Assembly (NCBI GenBank): GCA_002342585.1
Contig: DDQG01000015.1
Span: 1-64,000 of the forward strand
DNA: 64,000 nt
Reading direction: 5' to 3'
Source of the DNA: Prevotellaceae bacterium UBA2448
GTDB taxonomy: Bacteria; Bacteroidota; Bacteroidia; Bacteroidales; Bacteroidaceae
The notes below the pieces were generated by a model that was not told where the DNA came from, ran no database searches, and saw only the letters and a program-made list of their open reading frames with translations. This document shows positions 53,941 to 62,571 of the stretch, one piece after another. The translations under genes were made by a program, and so were the position numbers. Each line of letters begins with the position of its first letter. Position 1 is the first letter of the stretch.

Positions 53941-54690
53941 ATGAAATTTATAGGTATTATTCCTGCAAGATATGCTTCTACAAGATTTCCCGGCAAGCCA
54001 TTGGCAATGCTGGGAGGAAAGATGGTGATTGAACGTGTTTACAGACAAGTAGAAGGTGTGTTTGATGCTGTTGTAGTTGCTACAGATGACGAAAGAATAG
54101 AAAAAGCTGTAAAGTCATTTGGTGGTAATGTAGTGATGACAAGTACTAGCCACAGAAGTGGAACAGATAGATGTTATGAAGCTCTACAGAAGGTAGGTGC
54201 TGATAAGTTTGATGTTGTAGTTAATATACAAGGAGATGAACCCTTCATTCAGCCATCTCAATTACAAGCTATAAAAGGGTGCTTCGATGATGAAACAACA
54301 GATATTGCGACTTTAGTGAAACCATTCACAAAGAAGGATGGTTGGGATGCATTGAAAAATCCGAATTCTCCGAAGGTTGTTCTAAATAAAAATATGGAGG
54401 CTATGTATTTTAGCCGTTCAGTTATTCCATATTTTCGTGGAAAGGATAATGATGAATGGTTAGAAAATCATACATATTATAAACATATTGGACTTTATGC
54501 CTATCGCAGACAAGTATTAGCTGAAATTACCGCTCTTCAGCAAGGAGAGCTGGAAAAGGTGGAATCACTCGAACAACTTAGATGGCTTGAGAATGGTTAT
54601 ACGATAAAAGTTGCTACCACAGATGTAGAAACAATAGGAATTGATACCCCTGAGGATTTACAAAGGGCAGAAGAATTCTTAAAGCAATAG
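53941..54690 (+). CDS. kdsB: 3-deoxy-manno-octulosonate cytidylyltransferase
   Basis: The 249-residue enzyme activates Kdo as CMP-Kdo for lipopolysaccharide. The nucleotide loop is IPARYASTRFPGKPLA, with VVATDDERI, NIQGDEPFI and HIGLYAYRR further on. Its presence with an LptE-like domain agrees with a Gram-negative envelope. It converges on trmD with six bases between the stops. Confidence 0.97.
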   Translation: MKFIGIIPARYASTRFPGKPLAMLGGKMVIERVYRQVEGVFDAVVVATDDERIEKAVKSFGGNVVMTSTSHRSGTDRCYEALQKVGADKFDVVVNIQGDEPFIQPSQLQAIKGCFDDETTDIATLVKPFTKKDGWDALKNPNSPKVVLNKNMEAMYFSRSVIPYFRGKDNDEWLENHTYYKHIGLYAYRRQVLAEITALQQGELEKVESLEQLRWLENGYTIKVATTDVETIGIDTPEDLQRAEEFLKQ

Positions 54691-54696
54691 AAAGAA

Positions 54697-55395
54697 TTAT
54701 TCATTTAGTAAGTCTGGGCGTAACATTTTGGTACGTTTTAATGCCTGCTCGTATTCCCATTCTTTAATTTTAGCTTCATGACCTGATAGCAATATGTCAG
54801 GAACTGTCCATGTTTCATCTGGATTTTCAACTGGATGGTATTCAGCAGGACGAGTATATACGGGTGGTTCGAGGAGGTTATCTTGAAAAGAATCGGACAA
54901 AGCACTTTGTTCGTCACCAATTGCTCCAGGAAGCACTCGGACTATAGCATCAGTCATGATGGCAGCAGCTAGTTCACCACCCGTAAGCACAAAGTCGCCA
55001 ACAGAAATTTCTCTAGTAATTAGGTGTTCGCGAATGCGGTAGTCAATCCCTTTATAATGTCCGCAGAGAATAATGATATTTTGCTTTAACGAGAGTTCGT
55101 TTGCTACTGGCTGTGTAAACTTTTCACCATCGGGAGCTGTAAAAATAATCTCATCGTAGTGACGCTCCGATTTCAGTTTGGAAATACAGGCATCAATAGG
55201 CTGGCATTGCATGAGCATTCCTGCAGCACCACCAAAAGGGTAGTCATCTACACGTTTGTGTTTGTCAATGGTATAATCGCGTAGATTATGTATGAATATT
55301 TCAACTAATCCTTTCTTTTGTGCCCGACCAAGTATACTTTCTTTGATGAACGGTTCAATCAGTTCTGGTAGCACGGTTATAATATCTATTCTCAC
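54697..55395 (-). CDS. trmD: tRNA (guanine-37-N1) methyltransferase
   Basis: The 232-residue SPOUT-knot enzyme shows FGGAAGMLMQCQPI, GHYKGIDYR and ISVGDFVLTGGELAA, the SAM knot. The start is GTG at 55395 (GTGAGAATAGAT), directly before the conserved IDIITVLPEL. It follows glmS by 39 bases on the same strand. Confidence 0.95.
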   Translation of the reverse strand: MRIDIITVLPELIEPFIKESILGRAQKKGLVEIFIHNLRDYTIDKHKRVDDYPFGGAAGMLMQCQPIDACISKLKSERHYDEIIFTAPDGEKFTQPVANELSLKQNIIILCGHYKGIDYRIREHLITREISVGDFVLTGGELAAAIMTDAIVRVLPGAIGDEQSALSDSFQDNLLEPPVYTRPAEYHPVENPDETWTVPDILLSGHEAKIKEWEYEQALKRTKMLRPDLLNE

Positions 55396-55434
55396 AGAAT
55401 TTTAGTTTTATTGTTTATATATTCGACTACTAAA

Positions 55435-57279
55435 TTATTCAACAGTCACACTCTTTGCTAAGTTGCGAGGCTGATCCACATCCTTACCTTTGCATATTGC
55501 AACGTAGTAGGCGAGGAGTTGGAGTGGAATAGTTGCGAGAAGTGGTTCGAGGCATTCAAGTGTCTTAGGTAGTTCAATTGTAGCATCAGCCATCTTCTTT
55601 ATTGTTTCATCGCCTTCACTTACAATAGCAATAACACGTGCTCTACGTGCTTTTATTTCCTGTATGTTTGATACAACTTTCTCGTAGAGTTCGTTTTTAG
55701 TGGCTATTACAACTACTGGCATTTCGTCATCAATCAAGGCGATAGGTCCATGTTTCATTTCTGCTGCAGGATATCCTTCAGCATGGATATAGCTAATTTC
55801 TTTCAGTTTGAGAGCACCTTCAAGAGCAACGGGGTAGTTGTATCCACGACCTAGATAAAGGAAGTTGTGAGCATAGGTAAAGATCTTACTGATGTCTTTA
55901 ATTTTATCGCATTGCTTGAGCAGAACCTTCATTTTTTCAGGGATGTTGTGCAATTCACGAATAGCTTCTTCGTATTTGTTTTGCTTAACATTATTTCGAG
56001 CTTTTCCTAAGGCAAGAGCTAACATTGTGAGTACTGTTACCTGTCCGGTAAACGCTTTTGTACTTGCAACACCTATTTCTGGTCCTACGTGAATATAACT
56101 ACCTGTATGGGTGGCGCGAGGAATGCTACTGCCAATGGCGTTACAAACTCCGTATATGAAGGCTCCCTTCTTCTTTGCTAGCTCTACAGCCGCGAGGGTG
56201 TCGGCGGTCTCGCCACTTTGACTGATAGCAATTACAACATCATTACTGTTTATAACAGGATTGCGGTAACGGAATTCACTAGCATACTCTACTTCGCATG
56301 GGATTCCACAGAAATCTTCGATTAACTGTTTTCCGATTAGTCCTGCATGCCAGCTAGTTCCACATGCAACTATGATAATACGACGGGCATCAACAAGTTT
56401 TTGCTTGAAGTCTATAACTGCACTTAGAATGACATTATTTGCTTCTACATTAACACGCCCACTCATACAGTCCATAATACAATCTGGCTGTTCGAAAATC
56501 TCCTTTAACATGAAGTGAGGATATCCACCTTTCTCTATCTGCTGAAGATTAAGTTCTACTTCAATAATATCATGTTTCAGTTCTTTTTCATAGAAATCTA
56601 CAATCTTTACGTCGTGACCACGCTGGATGATAGCTATATCTTTATCGTCGAGATATATAACTTTTTTTGTGTATTCAATGATTGGACTTGCGTCAGAACC
56701 AATAAAAAACTCATCGTTGCCTATTCCAATTACAAGTGGGCTAGATTTACGTGCAGCAATAATTTGGTCCGGATTTCTTTTGTCAAGAATGGCGATAGCA
56801 TAAGCTCCAATGACTGTTCGGAGAGTCATGCGAACTGCACTTAATAAATCTAGGTTTTTGCTCGTTTGTATGTACTCAATTAGTTGAATGAGAACTTCTG
56901 TATCGGTATTGCTCTTAAATTTAACTCCTTTTTCAATAAGTTGTTTTTTTAATACAGCATAATTTTCAATTATGCCATTATGTATGATTGCAAGATTTCC
57001 ACTGTTACTTATATGCGGATGTGCATTCACGCTATTGGGCTCACCATGAGTAGCCCAACGTGTATGAGCAATACCAACTGTTCCACTTGTGTCTTTGTCC
57101 TTAGCATATTCTTCAAGGTCGCTAACTTTACCTTTGGTTTTATAAACGTTAAGTTCCCCATTGTCATTAAGCAGGGCTACGCCAGCGCTGTCGTAGCCAC
57201 GATACTCAAGACGTTTCAAACCATTTATCAAAATAGGGTAGGCCTTTTTCTTTCCTATATAACCAACAATACCACACAT
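55435..57279 (-). CDS. glmS: Glutamine-fructose-6-phosphate aminotransferase
   Basis: The 614-residue enzyme makes glucosamine-6-phosphate for wall and LPS. The N-terminal glutaminase has nucleophile C2 in MCGIVGYIG and GIAHTRWATHG. Two SIS domains have SQSGETADT and the C-terminal signature RNLAKSVTVE. No glmS ribozyme-like structure is obvious in the 5' region, as expected outside Firmicutes. Confidence 0.97.
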   Translation of the reverse strand: MCGIVGYIGKKKAYPILINGLKRLEYRGYDSAGVALLNDNGELNVYKTKGKVSDLEEYAKDKDTSGTVGIAHTRWATHGEPNSVNAHPHISNSGNLAIIHNGIIENYAVLKKQLIEKGVKFKSNTDTEVLIQLIEYIQTSKNLDLLSAVRMTLRTVIGAYAIAILDKRNPDQIIAARKSSPLVIGIGNDEFFIGSDASPIIEYTKKVIYLDDKDIAIIQRGHDVKIVDFYEKELKHDIIEVELNLQQIEKGGYPHFMLKEIFEQPDCIMDCMSGRVNVEANNVILSAVIDFKQKLVDARRIIIVACGTSWHAGLIGKQLIEDFCGIPCEVEYASEFRYRNPVINSNDVVIAISQSGETADTLAAVELAKKKGAFIYGVCNAIGSSIPRATHTGSYIHVGPEIGVASTKAFTGQVTVLTMLALALGKARNNVKQNKYEEAIRELHNIPEKMKVLLKQCDKIKDISKIFTYAHNFLYLGRGYNYPVALEGALKLKEISYIHAEGYPAAEMKHGPIALIDDEMPVVVIATKNELYEKVVSNIQEIKARRARVIAIVSEGDETIKKMADATIELPKTLECLEPLLATIPLQLLAYYVAICKGKDVDQPRNLAKSVTVE

Positions 57280-57332
57280 AATTTAATTTATTTATATATG
57301 ACTTAATTTTTTATACCAATTTTTATATCGCT

Positions 57333-57341
57333 GCAAAGATA
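57333..57341 (-). promoter_or_regulatory. -7 element for glmS
   Basis: TATCTTTGC on the minus strand, about 55 bases upstream of the glmS ATG. No clear TTTG 20 bases upstream. Confidence 0.5.
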
Positions 57342-57385
57342 AGGTATTCTAGTAAAAGTGAAAAATATAATTAAGAAAAAACATG

Positions 57386-57421
57386 AAAAAGTGAGCAACT
57401 TGCTTACGATGCTCACTTTTT
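57386..57421. terminator. Terminator after the carboxymuconolactone-decarboxylase gene
   Basis: AAAAAGTGAGCA (57386-57397) pairs with TGCTCACTTTTT (57410-57421) around a 12-base loop. It lies 58 bases after the stop at 57479 on the minus strand, and the paired A/T ends give a T-run in both directions. Confidence 0.8.
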
Positions 57422-57478
57422 GTAAGGATTAACTATATTTTAGTTGCAAAATGTCAATACAAAAACTATAATAATAAA

Positions 57479-58258
57479 TTAAAACTGGTGCTCGTATGCC
57501 TTGTTTATAGCATTGAGTGCCTGCAAAGAACGAGGAAAGCCAATGTAAGGGAGCATTGCTGTTACAGCAGCAACCATTTCAGTTTTGCTCGTACCTGTGT
57601 TTTTGTTTGCAATAGCATGACTTTCCATTTGGTTAGGACAACCACCAAGACTAGCTAAGAAACAGAAAGTCATCAGTTCACGATGCTGAGCATCGATTCC
57701 GTTACGTGTGTAATAATCGCCAAAACAATAACTCTGAAGGAAGTCGATGATATGTTCTTGTCCCTTTGGGCATGTTTGATACATGTTTTCAACAGCACCT
57801 TTTCCGAAAACATCCTCCATGTAAAGACGACCTTTTTCTTTTCTGTCTTCTTGAGTTGTAGTAGCCTGTTCGTCAAGGGGTAGTTTTATGTCATTATTTT
57901 CAAATACCTCATTCATGATTGGTAGAAGGTCGATGACAAAATTAAAGCCTACATAAGGCATAGCTTGATAAACTACTTCACGGATTTCACGTGGCTTTAC
58001 ACCTACATTTAAACATGCATCAACATAATTTCTGAATTCTAACTTTGATCCACAACCAATTGTACTTGCTAATATACACATTACTCGAGTTTTCTCCAGT
58101 ACGGGACCTTCGGTCAGAGCAAGACTCTCGTCGTAAGCAAAATTGTCAAATATTGCTGTCAATTCAGGATCGTGCTTCAGAGTATTCACACTATATCGTT
58201 GTGAGAATAAGCGTCTGATTGTTGCTTTTGCCTTCTCTGTAATGTTTAAACTTTTCAT
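57479..58258 (-). CDS. Carboxymuconolactone decarboxylase-family protein, two domains
   Basis: The 259-residue protein has two AhpD/CMD-type repeats: one near ILASTIGCGSKLEFRNYVDACLNVGVKPREIREVVYQ-like sequence in the N-terminal half, another with FLASLGGCPNQMESHAIANKNTGTSKTEMVAAV in the C-terminal half. The redox CxxC motif of AhpD is missing; single cysteines remain. Family members include decarboxylases and peroxidase partners, and the role here is unknown. It is transcribed alone, with consensus promoter and terminator. Confidence 0.85.
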   Translation of the reverse strand: MKSLNITEKAKATIRRLFSQRYSVNTLKHDPELTAIFDNFAYDESLALTEGPVLEKTRVMCILASTIGCGSKLEFRNYVDACLNVGVKPREIREVVYQAMPYVGFNFVIDLLPIMNEVFENNDIKLPLDEQATTTQEDRKEKGRLYMEDVFGKGAVENMYQTCPKGQEHIIDFLQSYCFGDYYTRNGIDAQHRELMTFCFLASLGGCPNQMESHAIANKNTGTSKTEMVAAVTAMLPYIGFPRSLQALNAINKAYEHQF

Positions 58259-58287
58259 GGCTAATTACGTTTTGTTATATTTATGTT

Positions 58288-58319
58288 GCAAATATACAAC
58301 CCTTAAGATAATATGCAAA
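58288..58319 (-). promoter_or_regulatory. Promoter for the CMD-family gene
   Basis: On the minus strand, TTTG (58316-58319), 19 bases, TATATTTGC (58288-58296); 30 bases before the ATG. Confidence 0.75.
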
Positions 58320-58393
58320 ATAAAAAACTATTTATTTTGTTATATATAGATTACATTATATGATATTTTATATCAAATTAAAATATTTTGATT

Positions 58394-59185
58394 TTATTCG
58401 TCTGAATTATCTTCAATGTCTTCTATATCTTCAATATCTTCAAGTGGAAGGTTGTCGTTATCAATTTCTTCGTCTGTATCTTCATCAAGATCATCGTCTT
58501 GATCAGAATTTTCATCATCAATGTCTGTCATGTCGTCGTCAGTATCGTTATCGTCATCAAAATCATTGTCTTCTTCCTCGTCATCACGAATAGTGAAGTC
58601 CGTTTTGATTTTCTCTACTTTTGGTTTTGCTTTCATAAAAATTGCTTCAATCCATGACCCTCGAATTATTTCGAGAATATCATAACCGTCAGCTTTACGA
58701 CGTTCCAAAATTCCACCAGCACGATGCATGGTTGCTTCTGGTAGGGAGGTGTAGTCAACATAAAATGCAGATTCAATAACATCTTGGATTGAAAGCGAAA
58801 GTCCCTTCCATCCAGTACCCATATTTCTACGGATTAACTCCAGAACCTCTGTAGCATCAAGATGTTGAATATTTTCCAATGTTAGATCAGTTATCTTCTT
58901 GATTGCATGTTTGCGAATTGCTATTGCGTCAATATCACCTTCACTGGGGTAAGAGAAAATTTCATAACCTTGTTTTTCCAATTTATTAACTTGCTGTTCA
59001 TCGTTTCTGGAGAGATACTGTATGTCAAAAACAGTGCGAATGATATTCATATAATGAGTTTCCATCTCATTATAGTCTTCTTCCTTCTTGCCCTCAACAA
59101 GCATATTAGCTAATTCACTTTCTGTTACAGACCAAATGTTACCTTTGGTAAGATCATCAAGAATCATTTCATTTCTTTCTTTCAT
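58394..59185 (-). CDS. Unknown protein with long acidic C-terminal tail
   Basis: The 263-residue protein's first about 195 residues look folded and mostly helical (DDLTKGNIWSVTESELANML, then EVLELIRRNMGTGWKGLSLSIQDVIESAF). The last about 65 are nearly all Asp, Glu, Asn and Ser, with IED repeated three times near the end. Such tails often bind basic proteins or mimic DNA, but nothing more can be said. The ATG at 59185 is chosen because the -7 element at 59207-59215 lies upstream of it and overlaps longer starts. I do not recognise the family. Confidence 0.75.
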   Translation of the reverse strand: MKERNEMILDDLTKGNIWSVTESELANMLVEGKKEEDYNEMETHYMNIIRTVFDIQYLSRNDEQQVNKLEKQGYEIFSYPSEGDIDAIAIRKHAIKKITDLTLENIQHLDATEVLELIRRNMGTGWKGLSLSIQDVIESAFYVDYTSLPEATMHRAGGILERRKADGYDILEIIRGSWIEAIFMKAKPKVEKIKTDFTIRDDEEEDNDFDDDNDTDDDMTDIDDENSDQDDDLDEDTDEEIDNDNLPLEDIEDIEDIEDNSDE

Positions 59186-59206
59186 AAACCATGATTTAAT
59201 TTGCAT

Positions 59207-59215
59207 GCAAAGGTA
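59207..59215 (-). promoter_or_regulatory. -7 element for the acidic-tailed protein gene
   Basis: TACCTTTGC on the minus strand, 22 bases upstream of the ATG at 59185. Confidence 0.55.
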
Positions 59216-59255
59216 CATATTTAGTTTTGTATTTACTATTTTCCATTTTTTATTT

Positions 59256-59288
59256 TTTGTTTTTTGTCTACTAAAATCGTATCTTCGC
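59256..59288 (+). promoter_or_regulatory. Promoter for purH
   Basis: TTTG (59256-59259), 20 bases, TATCTTCGC (59280-59288), one mismatch to consensus; 32 bases before the ATG. Confidence 0.55.
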
Positions 59289-59320
59289 AGAGAAATTGAA
59301 AATATAAAATCATTACACAG

Positions 59321-60502
59321 ATGAAAGAATTAGAGTTAAAGTATGGGTGTAACCCAAATCAGAAGCCTGCAAGGGTTTTTATGACAAATGGAGAACTTCC
59401 TTTTGAAGTACTTTCAGGCAGACCTGGGTATATTAATTTATTAGATGCATTTAATTCATGGCAATTAGTAAAAGAATTAAAAGCAGCAACAGGAATGCCG
59501 TCTGCTGCGAGTTTTAAGCATGTCAGTCCTGCTGGAGCTGCTGTGGGTGCTCCTTTGAGCGATACATTAAAGAAAGTATATTTTGTAGATGATATTAAAA
59601 TACCTTTGACACCAATCGCTACTGCTTATGCACGTGCAAGAGGAGCAGACCGTATGTCAAGCTATGGCGATTTTATTGCTTTAAGTGATACATGTGATGT
59701 TGCAACTGCTACTCTTATCAAACGCGAGGTAAGTGATGGCGTAATTGCACCAGATTATGAACCAGAAGCTTTGCAGATTCTTAGAGAAAAGAGAAAAGGG
59801 ACATATTGTGTTATCAAGATTGATGCTAACTATAAACCAGATTCCATAGAACGCAAACAGGTATTTGGAGTTACTTTTGAACAAGGTAGGAACGAAATAG
59901 ATTTGACCGGAGAGAATTTGTTTGAAAATATTCCGACACAAAACAAAACCTTCTCCGAGAATGCTAAGCGTGATTTAAAAATAGCTCTTATTACTCTGAA
60001 ATATACTCAATCTAATTCTGTTTGTTATGTTAAGGACGGTCAGGCTATTGGCATAGGTGCAGGACAACAGAGTCGCATCCACTGTACCAGACTTGCAGGT
60101 CAGAAGGCAGATACATGGTGGTTACGCCAATGTCCTAAAGTTATGAATCTTCCATTTAAGGATGGAGTTCGTCGGGCAGATCGTGATAATACAATTGATG
60201 TCTATATTGGCGACGAGTGGGAGGATGTATTGCGTGAAGGTATTTGGCAACAATTCTTTACAGAAAAACCAGAACCTCTAACACGTGAAGAAAAAAAATC
60301 ATGGATTGCAAAAAATACCAATGTTTGTTTAGGCTCTGATGCATTCTTCCCATTCGGTGACAATATTGAGAGAGCTCACAAATCAGGAGTTCAGTACATT
60401 GCTCAAGCGGGAGGCTCTGTACGCGACGACAATGTTATAGAGACGTGCGATAAATATAATATTGCTATGGCCTTTACAGGTATAAGACTTTTCCATCATT
60501 AA
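59321..60502 (+). CDS. purH: AICAR formyltransferase, stand-alone
   Basis: The 393-residue protein corresponds to the transformylase half of PurH only, forming FAICAR from AICAR and formyl-tetrahydrofolate. Motifs are KYGCNPNQKPARVF at the N-terminus, SFKHVSPAGAAVG, the lysine-histidine pair within that region, and a C-terminal AQAGGSVRDDNVIETCDKYNIAMAFTGIRLFHH. The IMP cyclohydrolase domain is absent, so another protein must close the ring. One base separates it from the next small gene. Confidence 0.92.
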   Translation: MKELELKYGCNPNQKPARVFMTNGELPFEVLSGRPGYINLLDAFNSWQLVKELKAATGMPSAASFKHVSPAGAAVGAPLSDTLKKVYFVDDIKIPLTPIATAYARARGADRMSSYGDFIALSDTCDVATATLIKREVSDGVIAPDYEPEALQILREKRKGTYCVIKIDANYKPDSIERKQVFGVTFEQGRNEIDLTGENLFENIPTQNKTFSENAKRDLKIALITLKYTQSNSVCYVKDGQAIGIGAGQQSRIHCTRLAGQKADTWWLRQCPKVMNLPFKDGVRRADRDNTIDVYIGDEWEDVLREGIWQQFFTEKPEPLTREEKKSWIAKNTNVCLGSDAFFPFGDNIERAHKSGVQYIAQAGGSVRDDNVIETCDKYNIAMAFTGIRLFHH

Positions 60503-60503
60503 T

Positions 60504-60716
60504 ATGGCTAGCGACGAAGAAATAAGATATGCAATTATGAACGGTATTTCGTTCTCTGGTGCTAAGAAAGAACGGAATGAAGATCCCAATAAGGTAAAAA
60601 CCAAAGCCAGAGGCAAACAGTATCATACTGGTGCCCATGGCTCTGGTAGTGCTAAACATAAAGCTGAGATTCGTCAGAATGTAAAGAAGCGTGCCAGCCA
60701 ACGACGAGGTAAATGA
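60504..60716 (+). CDS. Small basic protein of unknown function
   Basis: The 70-residue protein is strongly basic in its C-terminal half (KAEIRQNVKKRASQRRGK). It starts one base after the purH stop, which supports translation by coupling. Its last 43 bases overlap the 3' end of the convergent PAP2 gene. No family is recognised; nucleic-acid binding is possible from charge alone. Confidence 0.55.
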   Translation: MASDEEIRYAIMNGISFSGAKKERNEDPNKVKTKARGKQYHTGAHGSGSAKHKAEIRQNVKKRASQRRGK

Positions 60717-61438
60717 CGATAGATGTACTCAAAAATTGTCAGTCCGATAAATACTGTTAGAATTCCTAGAAGTACATCGATGACATAGTGGTGACAGCTA
60801 TATACAGCGGAAAACCATATTCCTATAGAGACAACTGCAAGGATGCTAATCCAAATGTGGTTGTCTTTTACTTTTGTTGCATAATAAAGGGCAATAGGGC
60901 AATAAGCTGCATGCAATGATGGGATTGCAGCAAACACATTTGCATTACCTGCATAAATAGAGTGAAATACTGGAATTCCTACGAGAGAATCGAAATGCTC
61001 AAAACCTGCTACATTTCCTGGGGTGTTGAAAATTGGTTCAAATCCATATTGCATTATGTACCATGGTGGGGCTGCAGGATGAATATAATACCCACAGAAG
61101 CCGACAAGGTTTACAAATAGGAATCCACATGCCAATCTAAATGCTAGCTTTTGTTGTTTTGTAAAAAAAAGCCAAATACAATAAAAAATAGGCAGGGGTA
61201 CCCAACACAAATAGAATATACCTGATAAAATATCAAGAAATGCTATATGATGACCCTTAAAAAATTCGTTAGGAGTAACTAATACACCATCCGAAATAAA
61301 ACCAAATAGTTGTTTTTCTAAATTATATACCCCAACGATATCAATACTGTTGAAGAGATAATTAGGGAAATATCGCATAGAGTTATATATCAACCCAAAT
61401 GCTATAAAAGGCATTATGCAAATAAAGAAACGCTTCAT
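60674..61438 (-). CDS. PAP2-family inositolphosphotransferase-like membrane enzyme
   Basis: The 254-residue protein has about six membrane helices. The PAP2 catalytic motifs are AAIPSLHAAYC and SCHHYVIDVLLG. This arrangement, as in Aur1/Ipt1-type enzymes, transfers a phospho-head-group between lipids. Next to a CDP-alcohol phosphatidyltransferase it resembles the inositol-phosphorylceramide synthase of Bacteroides inositol-lipid loci. Substrate is inferred from context only. Its start overlaps the previous gene by four bases. Confidence 0.8.
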   Translation of the reverse strand: MKRFFICIMPFIAFGLIYNSMRYFPNYLFNSIDIVGVYNLEKQLFGFISDGVLVTPNEFFKGHHIAFLDILSGIFYLCWVPLPIFYCIWLFFTKQQKLAFRLACGFLFVNLVGFCGYYIHPAAPPWYIMQYGFEPIFNTPGNVAGFEHFDSLVGIPVFHSIYAGNANVFAAIPSLHAAYCPIALYYATKVKDNHIWISILAVVSIGIWFSAVYSCHHYVIDVLLGILTVFIGLTIFEYIYRHLPRRWLARFFTF

Positions 61439-62097
61439 TTCAACAAATTCCTTACATGGTTGATACGTACAAACGCTGTGTAATTAGCTAAAATAGCGAT
61501 TATGATTTGTGGAGTAAGCAAAATCCACATAGGATCAAATGAATCACGTACTACAGGTTCTAATAGTCCGCAAAGCATAGCTCCAAAACTTGTTAAAACA
61601 ACACGTTCAGGACGTTGCATGAGACCAACCTTGCATTCAAGTCCGAGACCTTCAGCACGAGCACGTACATAACTGACCATTATAGAACCAATAAGTGAAA
61701 GGAAAGTGATAACAGCTCCAATGGAATATCCGTGTTGCACAAAATAAAATGCAATACCCGATAGTGTGAAAAGTTCACAATATCGATCTAATACCGAGTC
61801 GTAAAATGCTCCGAAGGTAGAACACATATTTGCCGTACGAGCCATATAACCATCAACCATATCAAAAATGCTGAAAAGTAATATGGTTAATCCTGCATAA
61901 CCAACTATCGAAAAATCGTCTGCAGGTACGTATAGAGCTGAATAAATAAATAATGAAGCAGCAAATATATTGCCGAGCAAACCTACTGTGGTCATCATAT
62001 TAGGAGTAACTCCACATTTAACCATCAAGCGTACAGCGGGATCTATAACTACATATACGCCATGTTGAATAAAGTTGCGAAAATCATTAAAAGTCAT
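61435..62097 (-). CDS. CDP-alcohol phosphatidyltransferase, PIP-synthase-like
   Basis: The 220-residue integral membrane enzyme has the full motif D-x2-DG-x2-AR-x8-G-x3-D-x3-D, seen as DMVDGYMARTANMCS followed by FGAFYDSVLD. It joins a CDP-activated lipid to an alcohol such as inositol phosphate or glycerol phosphate. The PAP2 and GtrA neighbours favour phosphatidylinositol-phosphate synthase. The ATG at 62097 is chosen over a TTG at 62133. Confidence 0.85.
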   Translation of the reverse strand: MTFNDFRNFIQHGVYVVIDPAVRLMVKCGVTPNMMTTVGLLGNIFAASLFIYSALYVPADDFSIVGYAGLTILLFSIFDMVDGYMARTANMCSTFGAFYDSVLDRYCELFTLSGIAFYFVQHGYSIGAVITFLSLIGSIMVSYVRARAEGLGLECKVGLMQRPERVVLTSFGAMLCGLLEPVVRDSFDPMWILLTPQIIIAILANYTAFVRINHVRNLLK

Positions 62098-62154
62098 TTT
62101 GTTTAAATATTTAGGTCGTGCATAAAAGTTCAAGCTTGATTTAATTCAGGCATA

Positions 62155-62571
62155 TCATTGTTTATAAACAAATCGTTTCTGCATTGTAAAGTTCCAAAAA
62201 ATAGCAACTAGAATTGCAACAATAGTTTTGGATTCCATTACAATTCCAAAAGCTTTTGCTGTACCATCATGTGAAATGATGTTTGCAACAAGAGTGGTTC
62301 CTGCCGTATTCAATATTAGACTACCTATCCATACAAGGAAGTAACGATATAATATTGTGCGTTTTTGCTGTTCTGTACCTTTGAATGTCCAGTTATAATT
62401 AATGATTGCATTTGTAAATCCTCCACAAGCAGCTCCTACAGAGGTGGCAATAACGTACCACCAACCTGCATATTGAACCAACAACGCAGTTGTTATGAAG
62501 TCAACAAATGTGCTGATTAGCGACGATGTTTCAGCCTCAATGAATTGTATTATGAATCTTTTGAACTGCAT
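62155..62571 (-). CDS. GtrA-family membrane protein
   Basis: The 138-residue protein has four predicted membrane helices with GtrA features: FIEAETSSLISTFVDFITTALLV at the start, NYNWTFKG in the middle and NFTMQKRFVYKQ at the end. GtrA proteins are thought to move lipid-linked sugars or related lipids across the membrane. The start shares one base with the pdxA stop. Confidence 0.85.
   Translation of the reverse strand: MQFKRFIIQFIEAETSSLISTFVDFITTALLVQYAGWWYVIATSVGAACGGFTNAIINYNWTFKGTEQQKRTILYRYFLVWIGSLILNTAGTTLVANIISHDGTAKAFGIVMESKTIVAILVAIFWNFTMQKRFVYKQ

Noticed and set aside
55396..57279. glmS ribozyme or other riboswitch near glmS
   Set aside because: No matching structure was seen, and glmS ribozymes are a Firmicutes feature.
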